64,000 nt of DNA from Neolecta irregularis DAH-3 (GCA_001929475.1 LXFE01000206.1:1-64000), one strand, 5' to 3'. Counted from the stretch's first letter, positions 22,548 to 39,300 are shown. The notes: generated from the letters alone by a model not told the origin. Translations and numbers: made by a program.

Positions 22548-23319
22548 TTAAAATCGACGACCACCTCTGCGCGCAGGCGAAGGGCTTCGGCTCACACTTC
22601 GGCTTCCCCGCCCTTCAGCCTTCCGTAGCTCCTTCCGGTATTTTCGTTGACTTAACTCAAGTTCCTTCTTCAAAACTGGACTTGGCTGTTTTGGGTGCTA
22701 AGAGATGGTCAGCAAAAACACTACACATCTTGATCATACCAAAAAATTACAAAATCCGCCACGAACGCAATCATCTTGCAAGTACTGCCGACAACATGCT
22801 TCTCTGAAGTCTGTGACAGGTGATAGTTCTGCATAGATGGGTCTACCAGCATACCATCTCGAATTGAGAGCATCAACAGCCTTTCCAGCAGCATCTTCAT
22901 ATTTGAACCGTGCGTAAACGTTTCCAATCAAATCTACCCAGACATCAGCCTAGCAGCGAAAAACTAAAACATACGATCACCCATATTGTCGCAAACATGC
23001 AGCTCTTCCAACTCGCCGTATTGACTCAATTCGCAGTAGAAATCCTCGAAAAAGGCATCAAAGTGAGCTTGTACCTGTGCCTTATTTAATTTATTTTCGG
23101 GAAGATGAGCTGGATTTTGATAGATATTGGAGCATAAGATTGTTTGGGAATAATTTGGTTTAACATGTTTTCTAGAACACCGGTCCCCGTGTCGACAGGC
23201 GCCGATTTTGTAGTAGAAGGAACAGTTGACTTTGTCAGCCTCGGTTCCATAAATACTGGCGAGAAAACTGAAAATATAGTTAGCCGAGACAATGGAGATA
23301 GAGTATTGTACCTGGCCAT
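22548..23319 (-). CDS. U2AF small subunit (U2af23/U2AF35)
   Basis: Splicing factor that recognises the 3' splice-site AG. 214 residues, matching fission yeast U2af23. Exons 23319-23312, 23267-22975, 22933-22740, 22697-22548 (introns 44, 41 and 42 nt). The first CCCH finger is CSFYYKIGACRHGDRCSRKH. The atypical RRM (UHM) includes YGELEELHVCDNMGDH and VDALNSRWYAGRPIYAEL. The second finger is CCRQYLQDDCVRGGFCNFLH. The short tail is Arg/Ser-rich (SRSVSRSPSPARRGGRRF). The first exon codes only two full residues. It is relevant to the unusual introns of this genome, since it reads their 3' ends. Confidence 0.93.
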
Positions 23320-24151
23320 CTCGAGTTAGGTGGTAGTTGACAAGAGTTGAAGTTCTGGCGAGGTCAAAAATTCCGATTCACTTGCTTTCCAACCTCAAAC
23401 TTCGAGGTAGAACAATCTGAACTTTGCAAAAAGGGTTTTCTTGTTAATAAACACGTTGGCGATATCGGAAATAGAAACCTTGTATTGTAGGAATTTGAGG
23501 CGTAGAAAGAACAGAAAGCGGTGGCGAATGATTACAAATCCATATTTCCATCGTTCAATGAATACCGATCCATTGAACGATGCTAATATCAAAATGTCTC
23601 TTCATAATTGAGATTCTGAAAGGAGTATCTCAATTTCCCTATTTCACACTTTAATATTTTTTAAATTTCTTTCTCTCTGACGATTTCCTTCTGTGAGATT
23701 TGGATTGCCAGCAATTTAAGTTCATAAGTAGCGCTATTCACACAAATTTTCAGTAGGCAGCCTATTAATATTCACTGGTTTTCCAGGAGCCTCCTAGGTG
23801 TTCCACAGTTGAAGAAAGAAAAGTTTACCGGACTGGAAATAAGTAGTCTGCCATAGAGAGAAATCAAGACTATACTCGAAGATTTATAAATTCCGATTAA
23901 CTATTTTTGTGTCTTGGGGACTTGAATATCATGCTCATGTCTCAAGGAAGATTACGTTTGCTGGCTTCTAAAGATTTTTCCTGCAGCATTTCGTGTCGTA
24001 GCAGACGAGAGGACGTTATGAATTAGATACATACCTTTTGAAAACATTATAGAACGCAACCAACACCTTTGCTGGGTAAAACCAATCTGAAGCTTCAATT
24101 GAATCGAAGCAACAATGGACAGGCCATAATTCATCATCAGAGGCATAGCGA
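23320..24151. other. Gap between U2AF subunit and PEX8-like gene
   Basis: No gene can be supported. Two hints exist. On the plus strand a frame ending at 23610 has a very basic segment (RRRKNRKRWR) but no ATG. On the minus strand the frame that runs past the PEX8 stop continues as DELWPVHCCFDSIEASDWF to a possible donor near 24033. Neither matches a family I know. Confidence 0.35.
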
Positions 24152-26360
24152 TCACAGTTTCGCACGCTCTTCGGCACTATTTTTTTCACCTGTCGACCCC
24201 AACATTTTCTCCCGTCCGTTCTGGGAACACCACCACTTGACAGCAATTGCAGCTCTTTCCATATCGATATCGTTCGTGATGACGCTCCAAACTCTATCCG
24301 CCAACTCCCTTCTTTGTGCAACATTATTTCCATACGTCGCAATTTTCTCGAGGGTATGTTGGAGAAGACATACAGAGATCGAAGGCAAGCATTCCACAAG
24401 AGTCAAAATACACGCTGTGTACTCGGTGGTTCCAGATTCGTCAACGGTTTTCGAGTGGGATGCTATTTTAATTTTGGTGTGAAGCAAAGAAAGGATTTGA
24501 TCCGATAATAGCGGATCTAGAAATGACAGTGGTGACTGAGGCGCAGATATACGAAAGAGCGTGGATATGGCAAGTTTGAACTGGCGGAACGACAAATAGG
24601 ACGGAAATTGCTTAAGGATTAGTATTTTAGCAGAGAAGAGTTATACCTCTAGTACGACTGCAGTATATCTCGGAAGTAACTTGATCGATAGCGACTTCAG
24701 CTCATTGGATCCAACGATTGCTAACATTGCAGAGTGGGCTGATTCATACAAAGGTTTCATAGTTTTGTTCGGCTTTGATTCTAGAAAAGGGATGACGAAG
24801 GGCAGAACATATGTCTCGACGAATCGAACACATGTCAATGGAGCTAGTTCTTCGGATGAATCAAGAAACCACTGTGATGCGAGACGTTCGAGAAGAGGTG
24901 TAGCCTCTGTACAAACTGGGTAAGGTCAGTCTCAAAATACAAAGGTTCAGACCTTCTTCAATGAGCACTGACTTCAGATAGCCTAGCGATGCTATTTTAT
25001 CCGAAGCCAGTATATCGATAGCAGAGCTCCAAATAAATCTGTAATTTGCGAATGCAGAATGACCAAGTCGATATGAAACAAAACTGAAATTTCGCAAAAT
25101 ATTAAGATTCTTGGTAGCCACGATGATTCTGGTAGATTCTGAAATTTGGCGTGAATGTATCATTTGAGTTGATACTGCTTGGAGAAGCGTGATTGCTACA
25201 AAATATAAGTCCTTAATTGCCTGCCACAAGGTTGGAAGTGTTGTGCTCAGAGTTTGCTGCTCAATTGAATCTGCCTCGGCACTTTGCTCAAGGTTCGAAA
25301 ATGGAACAGCCTTCCAAGCTTCAAGCAATTTTTGCGATAGTTTCATTAACCTATTAAGAAGAATGAGTTGTTTGATCGAATCATAGTCTCTTACTCGTCT
25401 GATATCATAAGAAGACCTTTATCTACTATGAGTTCAGAGGCATCTAACATTTCCGAAAGAAAGCGAGCAATTGAGCTAGCGTGAGAATGCAAAGGATGCT
25501 TCAAATAATTGTGTAGGCTGTTATATGATGTAGAAGAATCCTGCGGTCATGTCACCGAAGATTCAAACTGTTAGAGCATACTTTCCAACAAAACCTATCA
25601 TTCTCTATGCCAATGTCCGCATTCGAAGAATAGAGAGCCTCGATAAAACTATTTGAATTCTGGAGAAAAACTTGAACCGCCAAAAAAACTGTGTTCTGAT
25701 CACGATTGGTTGTAAAAAAAAAGCTGCGTCATACTTGACTAGCAACGATTCTTGTTGTATATTTAGGTGCATTACGTGAGATCCTTGACCATGTCCAAAG
25801 CCAGACTACTGCATCGAGATCTTTTGCTCAATATCAGTATAAAGGACAGTCAATACCTTCGAGAGAGTTCATCTTTCGGACTTTCTGTATCACAGGTCGT
25901 GTCGTATTTAAGTACATTGTCCTCAGATTCGAACTTAAGAACTGCCGCTTAGTTGAGCAAAAACCAGACATGAGGCCACAAAGGATCGGAATCTTTTTCC
26001 AGGCGGGTTCTTTCAGGTAAAAATATTCAAAAATGAGCATATACCCTCATGTTCTAGCGCCTCTAGAATCGCATCACACCATCCCTTCCGGTTTAAATAT
26101 GGAAAGCCCATCTCAACTTTCCCCTGTGCAGCCGTGAAAAAGCAATGATATATAAGTATTGCATTTGTAAGTTGACTCTGTTTCCATAAAGCAGGCGACT
26201 GGATCAGCGCCCTGGTAAGCAATGTGACATTTCTTGAATTCAAGATATTTGGAAGCAATGATGCAGCAGCAGACGCAATTGACTTCGAATCAGCGTCTGG
26301 GATCGGAGATTTCAGGGTTTGAAGGAGAGAGTCGAGATAAGGTTGAGCACTGGTCGCCAT
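24152..26360 (-). CDS. PEX8: Pex8-like peroxisomal import protein
   Basis: Eight exons (26360-26045, 26009-25857, 25808-25740, 25688-25582, 25540-25395, 25350-24953, 24906-24647, 24610-24152) give 635 residues, all phases consistent. Pex8 is an intraperisomal factor linking the docking and RING complexes in matrix import. Evidence: an all-helical protein of the right size, the segment SYRLGHSAFANYRFIWSSAI typical of fungal Pex8 as I recall it, the tail AVKWWCSQNGREKML, and a C-terminal AKL, a peroxisomal targeting signal type 1 as Pex8 carries in yeast. No database check was possible, so the name is probable rather than certain. Exon 3 and its flanking introns are duplicated in inverted orientation at 26415-26570. 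Confidence 0.65.
25680..25841 (-). repeat. Inverted duplication, arm within PEX8-like gene
   Basis: This arm covers part of intron 2, all of exon 3, intron 3 and the start of exon 4 of the PEX8-like gene. Its reverse complement matches 26415-26570 with roughly 90% identity by eye, including the intron sequences and the CAGTTTTTTTGG end. It is the likely source copy, because it is coding in context. Confidence 0.85.
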
Positions 26361-26414
26361 ATTGAGGTTTACTTTGGTTAAATTTTGGCGGTGAAACGTC
26401 GTTGGTCAACAGTG

Positions 26415-26570
26415 TATACTGATATTGAGCAGGTCTCGATGCAGTAGTCTGGCTTTGGTCATGGTCAAGGATCTCACGTAATGCACCTATATATACAAGA
26501 ATCGTTGCTAGTCAAGTATGACACAGCTTTTTTTTCACGACCAATCGTGATCAGAACACAGTTTTTTTGG
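26415..26570 (+). pseudogene. Inverted copy of PEX8 exon 3 and flanking introns
   Basis: Starts TATACTGATATTGAGCA and ends CAGTTTTTTTGG, colinear with the minus strand of 25841-25680. It keeps the exon plus both intron pieces, so it came from DNA, not mRNA. It lies 54 bp upstream of the PEX8-like start codon, in head-to-head orientation, and abuts the C-rich repeat at 26574. It has no start codon or flanking exons and is presumably non-functional as protein. Confidence 0.8.
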
Positions 26571-26573
26571 TCT

Positions 26574-26850
26574 CCTGTCCTGCCTGTACCTCCTCTATCA
26601 TCCCTCCCGCCTCGCCCGTCCTGCGCGTCCCTCCCATCCCTCGAGTCCTTGTCCCGCCCGTGCCTCCTCTCCCGTCCCACCCGTCCTGCGCGCCCTGCGC
26701 GCCCCGCCCGCCTCGCCCGTCCTTCCCGAGCGTCCCGCCCGCCCATCTCTCTTGCCTCTCCCAGCTTTCCCATCTCCCACACCTGTTTGGCCTATTTGGC
26801 CACCCACCTTGCCCGCCTGCCTGTCAGTTCCTTCTTGCCAATATTTAGAT
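26574..26850. repeat. C-rich low-complexity tract
   Basis: An irregular array of short CCCGCC, CCCGTCC and CTGCGCG-like words, almost all pyrimidine on the plus strand until about 26760, then CT-rich. It produces open frames on both strands (repetitive GRDGRD- or PPRP-like peptides) that are composition artefacts. The G-rich complement resembles bases 1-66. The minus strand has many GGG runs and could form G-quadruplexes. Confidence 0.7.
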
Positions 26851-27491
26851 AATATAAAGAATTATATACAAAATATAGTAATTTAAACTTGCTTTTGAAC
26901 ATTTTCCTGCTCTGCCCATTTCTGCCCACCACCACCCAAAATGGTTGTCACATGTTAGGCCCGGTCAGTCCATGGGCCAGGCTGGACCCTCAGAAAAGCC
27001 ATAGGCCGGGCTTTGGTCTCAAGATGGTACCATGTAAATGAAAAGGGATGACTTAGGCTTCTCGCTTCCCTCATTTCCTTCTGTCTCTTTCTCGTTTTTA
27101 CAATTTGGTTTTTTCTTCCTTTTATTAAGTGCTTTCACTCTTCTCTCTATTTTTGTCTGCTTCCTATCCTTTCTTTTGAGTTTATCTGTAACTACTGGAG
27201 ATGATGAACATTCCAGGGCCAACAAAATATATTTTTTGGAGCTTTGTTCCAACTTTCCCACCTGCTCCTTCAGGTTGTCCTTCAGTTATGACCTGCATGT
27301 GTCAAATTCAAAAAAATGCTAAAAACTACCACGTTTGAAAATTTAAATATGAGAAATTTTTTATATTAGACTAGTTGATATAACGATGACAGGGATGCAA
27401 GACAAATGAACGATATGAGAACCAGTGAATGTATGGAGATTGCGCTCGTCAGCCTTTCCAGCTACGATGTCTGCTATGCTAGACTGAGAGC
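26851..27491. repeat. AT-rich spacer, GGCC-rich module and T/C-rich tract
   Basis: Bases 26957-27020 contain GGCCCGG, CATGGGCCAGGC and AGGCCGGGCTTTGG, the same kind of module as 150-175. From 27060 to 27180 the plus strand is very T/C-rich. There is no gene before the RIO1 stop at 27492. Confidence 0.4.
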
Positions 27492-29069
27492 TCAATAACT
27501 CTTCCGAGAATTCTTAATCTTCCTTTTCTTAACTGACTTTGGCATCTTATGTTTCCTCCGTTCCCGCGCGTCTTCCTTGACTTTCTTCTTGTTTTGCTAC
27601 AAGAAGTTAGTCACTATATCAAGCGGAACTTGGTTTACCTTTTTCCCAGCCTTTTCTTCGGCAGTCCGTTTTGCTTTCGTTTCTTCATCTTCGCTTTCTG
27701 ATTCCAAATACTCGCCACTTTGGTCTTCTTCTGAAGAGTCATCTTCAGAGGTCGAGCTATTGTTCCTCTCCACAATGAGGTCTCTGTATATGAGCTGATT
27801 TTGTTCTCCTCGTTTCACTTTTTCGACATCTCTTTCCACGTCGATAACCTGTTCTAAATTCTGCGGGATATACGCTTTTCTGAGATATTCTTCATCTTCG
27901 TGGTCATATATAGCAGGTAATTCCTTAATCTTCTTTAATGTCTCTTCTATTTCTTCGACTGCAGTACCGCCCTCTGCTGAAATAACAAATTCAAATATCT
28001 TTCTCTCAGAAATTGTTTGAACGCCCTTCTTTGAGAAGTAATCTGACACGTTATTGATATCCATTCGAAGAAATTCAAACGAGCGAGGATGATCATGTTC
28101 AACAGATTGTGAGACGTCAATAATATATAATTTAGAAGCATTGTAGAGGATATTGTATTCGCTGAGATCGGCGTGTACCAAACGACAGACCCTGTACATT
28201 TGCCGAATATATTTGAGAAGATTAAAATATAGTTGTGTATATTCCTGCTCCGGGACAACCGCATCCTTAAGCCGTGGATATGCCCTGAATAATCAGAGCG
28301 GGGACTTTATGGGGCGAGGTATACCATCCTTTGCCATCGCCCAGAAAGCCCATTACGAGCACATGCAACCGAAGAACGAGAGGCTCAGGACACGGAATTC
28401 CTGCAGCGTACAGTCTTTTCAAATTTCTCATCTCCTTTTCAGCCCAGACTTTGACCATTTTCCGAGGATTTTTTCTTGAATATCCATGGCGGAATCTGTA
28501 CTCTCCAGAAACATAACGGTCTCGATCTTTGAATACGAGAATTGAAGTTTTGTAAACTTTGATGGCTCTGTGCGATTCAAGTTCTGTCACTGCGTGATAG
28601 ACATTCGCCTAAGTATGAATTTTCTATCAAAATAATTTGAGTGAACCTCTTTTCCAGTCGATATACACCCATGGATCTCGAAGATGTCGCCACGGTTAAT
28701 CATCTTGAACAAGATCATACGGGTTCGGGGATCAAGAACCTGCTCGCTCGTAGCTCTATCCGCACGATCTTTCTTTCCGTAACTATCGCCTATATTAATT
28801 CTGCCAGCAAATTTCGCAAGGGCAGAGTCATTTTTCGAAGTGATGTGGGCCGAAGCATCTTGCGGATTAACCCGAGGAATCTGGAAGGCTGGAGTATTTT
28901 CATTGAGTAACTTGCGATTCCGATTGTATGTTTTAGTGAAGTCTCCGGATTCCTGATCCCAGTCTGCGTCGTTTAAAGCGTCTGAGAGAAAATCTTCAGA
29001 GTCTTCCTGAGAATAAAGTACTTCACTTTCGGACCAAGAATCCTGCATCGCACCTTCGACTATGGCCAT
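27492..29069 (-). CDS. RIO1: RIO1 atypical serine kinase/ATPase
   Basis: RIO-family atypical kinase needed for late 40S (20S pre-rRNA) maturation and cell-cycle progression. 485 residues in exons 29069-28647, 28608-28325, 28284-27639, 27596-27492 (introns 38, 40 and 42 nt). Acidic N-terminus, then the ATP loop region STGKEANVYHA, the [20 protein letters not shown] block, [20 protein letters not shown], the catalytic loop [10 protein letters not shown] and the metal-binding [13 protein letters not shown]. The C-terminus is acidic then strongly basic ([17 protein letters not shown]). Every key residue of the Rio1 type is present. It is divergent from SMC3 with 293 bp between start codons. Confidence 0.95.
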
Positions 29070-33477
<4,408 letters not shown>

Positions 33478-33692
33478 CAAAGGAAGCTAGAGAGTTCAGC
33501 GTATCCGTCTAACGTTATGTTCTTGAGGTAGCATTGTTATCATATCATATAAATCTATTGTGTAAGTTGCGGTCATGAGCCCCCATCCTGAAACCCAGAC
33601 CAAATACCCATTGGCAAAAACAAATACACAAAAAGCATGCAAAAAAGATAATTTATCTCAAACGCCTATGTCTATCATGACCCAAAGTGAAA

Positions 33693-35221
33693 TTAAATTT
33701 GTCGGCTTCGCTGTCGTTCTCTTTGATATAGACGGTGTCGAGCTCCATCAATTGTCGTTTGCGAAAGTTGTATTAATTCGTTACCTTCCTCGTGTGCCAC
33801 TATTTCATACTGTGTCGGCGGATCTGATATTCCAGGCCATATATTAGATGGCAGAAAGTCCCCACGTTCTTCCCGAAATTGTTCTCGCATGTGTAATTCA
33901 TCTTGATGGTAAGCAAACTAACATAAAAAGAAAGTACCGTCATGCATAGCTTCCAGAGTTGCCAGAGCATCTTTGACTACTTTCTCCATCTTGGCCTTCA
34001 TATTTTGTCTTCTTTCTATTTCGAGAATTAGAGCATCGTATGCAGATGTAAAATCTCGATAATAATCTGCCAACCTCGACATTTCCTCTTGGGCTTTCTC
34101 AATCTGAGAATTTTGCTCATTTAGGATTGCTTGGAATTGATCGAGTTGGGCGAGATGTCTGCTCAGAACCTGGGACCCGAATTGTTCAAGCAGAGTCACT
34201 GCATCGTTCGCTTTCCGCGAGATCATCTCGATTTCATCATAATACTTCCTAGCGAGCTCACTAAGAAGATCAAACAAATTTTGGATATGGAAATGGTCGT
34301 ACTTGTTTCTCACCATGTCCTCTATTCGATGATGCATTTCATCTAACGCAGCATCTACTTGCCTAGCATCCTTCTCTAACACCTCGAGAGCACCCCTAGA
34401 ACGTTCCATATTTTCTTCCTTCAATGCTTGAGAACAATTATCAAAGTGATTGGTTAGCGAGTTGATGATAGAAGCCATATGATGAACATGACGCTCTTGG
34501 CAGCGCCGATGTAATTGCTGTGGAAGTAGTGCTACTCGGTTCTTGAGAGTCCCGAAGATTGATTCAGTGATGGTAGGCGACTTTAAAGAAGGCAAAGGGG
34601 GGAGATCGAGGCACTGTTTTTGCGTGCTACTAAAATCCGCTTGAGCCGAAGATATTGATTTGGAAAGTATATCACGCGCATCCTGCTTTAATCATGAATG
34701 ATCACACAGATATTCATACCTGAATCCCATCAACTGACTCTCTTAAAGTTGTTCGAAGTTTCTCAATTCCCATCTCATCAACAAACTCATACAATGTCTG
34801 CACCCCGTTCTCAGGTTCAAGACCCGGGTCAATCTTGGTTTCTTTGAGAGATTTGAGACTTTCATTCAGATAGTTGTCTAAGTCACCCAAGACGGTAAGA
34901 GTTGCCTTGTGTTTATTAGCAAAGGCGTTGGGTGTCTAACCGTGCCTCGAACTCCTTTCGACTGTTTTCCTGGGACTGTATAGTTGCAGATAGCAGTTTT
35001 TCAGCAAGAGATATCTGCATTCGAATTCCATTGCAAAGGTAGGTATACGACGCTTCTAGAGCCGCACATTTATCGAGAGATTCGGTGGTCGATGTCTCAA
35101 GTTCCTCTGCGCGGGGTCCCAGCGTACCAGCAATGGCTAGCGCTTTTTTTGCGCTTGTAAAAAGATGAAGGAATGTGGAATGCGATTTATGGAGAATCGG
35201 AGCTGGTTGGGGTTGTTCCAT
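33693..35221 (-). CDS. ATG17: Autophagy scaffold Atg17
   Basis: Long coiled-coil scaffold of the Atg1 kinase complex at the phagophore assembly site. 471 residues in exons 35221-34946, 34905-34720, 34682-33938, 33901-33693. Intron 34906-34945 has a GC donor (GAG|GCACGG); the other two are 37 and 36 nt. Landmarks are LHLFTSAKKALA near the start, helical heptads throughout, the DYYRDFTSAYDALILEIERR segment and the conserved terminal ERGDFLPSNIWPG. The ATG used is the first in frame. It converges with SMC3, stops 215 bp apart. In filamentous fungi Atg17 is the usual form, replacing a FIP200-like protein. Confidence 0.88.
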
Positions 35222-36388
35222 CAAGTGGAACAGAGGTGACTAGAGGATGATAAATGCCTGAATTTGGAGTGGAGGACAATTTCTGAATAATGGAGGCACT
35301 TCGCGCCAGAGTCCTCCACCACAAAAACCTTTCTTTGTGGCATGCAAGAACAAAAATTCAAGAGTTTCTTTGAAAGTTAGACAATTGGCTATCTTTCTCA
35401 TGCTTGTCCAATGAAGATCCATGTAGCATGGACGGCACTATGACATCCGTCCGCTTTACTTGACAGTGGACTCGAAGATTGCAATCAGTAGTAATTTATG
35501 TTTCGAAGAATCTGCCGTAAAAAGAAATGGGGAGTGGATCCTTGCAGCATATAGCGGTTCGTCTGTTGCAACTGAGTCCGTATATACATGGAAAGAATAC
35601 GAGTCACCCCAAAACATCTATTGTCGTCTAAAATAGGCTCTGCGCCTGCAGCGGCTCCCTTTATTAGATTCCAGGACAAAGACCAGGACCGATGGGTTTT
35701 ATCCCAGTAAGCCCGGTATACACATAGTCTATCGGAAGCGGATGCACTTGAATGTTACTAATCATAGAACTAGATTTCGATGATACACATAGGGCTACTT
35801 TAGAGCCTTAAAAATTAGTTTACGGGTACAACATTACAAAGAAAATTCTATTCGCTATCTTTTATCATGCTCGGAGCTCGAGACTTGTTGAGATGACAGT
35901 GTTCTAGATCCGAATTCCATGGCAGTTGCCTCTGAGTTTATGATGGCAAGTATGCAGTGCTCAGCGGGGATTCTCCTCCACTGAGGTCCTCGGACTCATA
36001 GATCCTTACAAAGGGGATTATATACTCGCGAAAGAGCTGCATTGGTCCTGCTAGTTTAGGGTCGTTAATTATCTCGAAGTACAGTACCTGTAAATGTTTG
36101 TTCTGTGTATGGACCATAATCAGCATTGTCCGGCAAACAGTCTAGCCGCATGTCAAGTTATCTTTCATCTGCGCCGAAATTCCGTGCCTTCTGGATAGAG
36201 CATTCATCGACCGAACAAATGGTGCCTTTGTTTGTGGACGATGAACACTTCTCGTATCGAGGGGAACAAATGGAGCGGGATTCTGTTCTCTGGGACTCAG
36301 AAACGATGTTATAGATCTCTACTTGGTTATAAGGACGGTTCTAGTTGGCCTTTTGTCGGTCAAATCGAGTCGATTTACCCACGTTTCT
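35222..36388. other. Upstream region of ATG17 and the PDR transporter
   Basis: A divergent intergenic region of about 1.17 kb. Short frames at 35485-35679, 35938-36126 and 36126-36314 lack recognisable domains. I looked for PDRE-like palindromes (TCCGYGGA) and saw none. Confidence 0.45.
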
Positions 36389-39300
36389 ATGCCGCACTTC
36401 TCATTGGATCATCAGGATTCTTTCGAATCTATTTCGAATCATAGCTTCAGGAGCAGACGAAGCAGTGGCAGTCGTAATCAACTGACAGAACACCCTAGTT
36501 ATGCAGAGTTCGACGACTTGCTTGAAACTCTTTCTCATCGAAATACGTCCAAAAATGCTCATCTGGACCTCAAGTCACCGCACTTTGACGTTGAAAGATA
36601 CGCTCAGCATGTTCTTATCAGCTCACAAGCCTCAGGAATTAAAGCTCGTCATGCTGGCGTAATCTTTCGAAATCTAGAAGTAATTGGAACTGGTCCTGAA
36701 GTTGATTTTCAAGCGGTATCTATCATACACCACTCTTTTTAATTCTTGAGACTGTCAGTACTGCTCTTACAAGTCCTCTCCGTATCTTTGAAACAATTTG
36801 CGCTCTTCGCAATCCTCCGCTTAAGACGCTTCTTCAGGAATTCAATGGGTATTGTGTCTCAACTCAACATTCTAATCACAAGGGTTGTTCGTGAGGGAGA
36901 GATGCTTTTAGTGCTAGGTCGTCCTGGTGCAGGCTGCTCCACTTTCCTTAAAGCACTCTCTGGAGAAACTAGCGGGTACAGAAATGTTAATGGTGACATT
37001 CATTACCATGGAATTCGTCAGTCGGCAATGAAATCACAATACAAGGGAGAAATATTGTATAATGCTGAAACCGATGTTCACTTTCCCACTCTGACCGTCG
37101 CTCAGACTCTCGAGTTCAGTGCTACTTGTAGAGCTCCCCAACGCCGTATCATTGGGGAGACTCGTGAACAGCATATTCAAACGACGAAAGACATGCTCGG
37201 AAGAGTATTCGGACTCACCGACAAATTTGCCACAAAAGTCGGAAATGATTACATTCGGTATAATACTGACAAGAGCAACAGTTTGACATAGCAGAGGCGT
37301 CTCGGGAGGTGAAAGGAAACGCGTCTCTATTGCTGAAGCCCTTTCTTCACGTGCAGCTATTCAATGCTGGGATAATAGTACTCGAGGTCTCGATTCATCG
37401 ACCGCTCTAGAATTTGTCCAAGCAATCCGATTGTCGACTAATCTTCATAAAACTACAGCAATATTTGCTCTGTATCAAGTCGGGGAACAGATATATGATC
37501 TTTTTGATAAAGTCACAGTCATTTACGACGGTCACCAAATCTACTTTGGGCGAGCCACAGAAGCTAAAGAATATTTCGAGGATATGGGGTTCGTGTGCCT
37601 TCCTAGGTAGACTCTTCTGGATGCATAATGCATTCTAACACTAGACAAACCACCTCTGACTTCTTCACTTCTATCACTGACCCAAACTCCCGAATCGTCA
37701 AAAAAGGGTTAGAAAGTTATATTCCACATACTCCTGAAGATTTCGTTAAGCGTTGGCATGTGTCATTGCTCTACAAGCTCCTCAAACGGGATATGCAAAT
37801 GTACGACAACGAATATCCTGTTGGGAAGTCCGCCGCTGTGGATCAGTGGAGAAATAGCACAAAACAGGAGAAGGCAAAGAACATTAAAACATCATCCCCC
37901 TACACCATAAATTTTCGAATGCAACTCACCGCATGCCTCAAACGGAGTTATCAGCGAATGTGGGGGGATAAGGCGTTTCTCTTCTCCAGTGTCTTGTCGA
38001 GTATTTTCTTGAGTCTTATCATGGGGAGTGTATTTTTCAAGACCGCAAGTGATACCTCTGGTTTCTTTTCCAAAGGTACTCGTTCTCGTGATACAAACTA
38101 AACAACAGGCGGCGTTATGTTTTTTGCAATTATGAACAATTCCCTTCAAGGAATGAGTGACATTGCGTATGTTTCAACAGAGATTATTGCTACTAACTGG
38201 ACAGCACTATGTATGTACAGAGGCCCGTTATTACGAAACATAAAGCTGCGGCACTCTATTATCCTTCAGCCGATGCTCTATCTCAAAATATCGCCGTAAT
38301 ACCGGTCAAGATTCTTGCCTTAACTATCTTCAACGTCATTTTGTACTTCATGACTGGTCTTCAACGCACTGCTGGACAATTCTTCATTTTTTACATTTTC
38401 ATAATCACAGTTACCCTTGCCATGAACTCCATGTTTCGGTTGATTGCCTCTGTTACTAAAACTATAGAGCAAGCTTTAAGTATTGCCGGTATTGTGGTAA
38501 TTGCATTTGTTATATACGCGGGTTACGTTATTCCAGAACCTAGTATGCATGGTATGCTCGGCCAGCTTTCTCGACTGACAATAAGTCTATTTTAAATGGA
38601 TATCCTGTGTCAATCCCATTGCGTACGCATTCGAGGGGCTCATGACAAATGAATTCCATAACACCCAAGTCCCATGTGCAATGTTGATTCCCTCAGGGCC
38701 AGATTATGAAAGCAAAGGTCTCTCCAACAAGGTATGTCCAGTCAACGGTGCTGTCCCCGGAGTCTCTACTGTTTCTGGTGATGAGTATCTTAAAGTGTCA
38801 ATGAACTATTCCCACGATCATCTATGGAGAAACTTGATTATTATAGTAGCTTATTGGCTCGGCTTTCTCGCCTTGAATCTCATCGCGGTCGAATTTATGT
38901 CACCCAATAATGAAGCTGGAGAAGTGCTTGTTTTTGGTCATAAAAAAGCATTAGAAACGGCCAAAACTTCAGAACCGTCGGCAGTGCATGATCCTGAACT
39001 TGGAAAATCATCTCCAACAGTATTGGGTCGACGTCGAACCATCTACAGTACTGAAGTGACCGAAGAGATGCGGAAGGTCCTCCAAGGGAATGGTACCGTC
39101 ACCTGGCAACATATCAACTACGATATTCAGGTAGAAGGGACTACACGCCATCTACTCGATGATGTTCAAGGATATGTCAAACCCGGAAGTCTTACTGCCC
39201 TGATGGGGGAATCTGGTGCCGGGAAAACAACGCTCCTTAATGTTCTAGCTCAACGGATCGAGGCTGGCGTTGTGTCTGGTGATATTCTCGTCAATGGCAA

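Noticed and set aside
26474..26852. Overlapping open frames on both strands (repetitive Gly/Arg/Asp or Pro/Arg peptides)
   Set aside because: They arise from the biased CCCGCC-type composition; no start context, domain or splice pattern supports coding.
36126..36314. ORF upstream of the PDR transporter as its N-terminal exon
   Set aside because: It does not read into PDR sequence; the family N-terminus fits the ATG at 36389 directly.
37258..37294. Premature stop suggesting the PDR transporter is a pseudogene
   Set aside because: All stops in the transporter fall in 33-43 nt introns; the spliced frame is intact with both NBDs.
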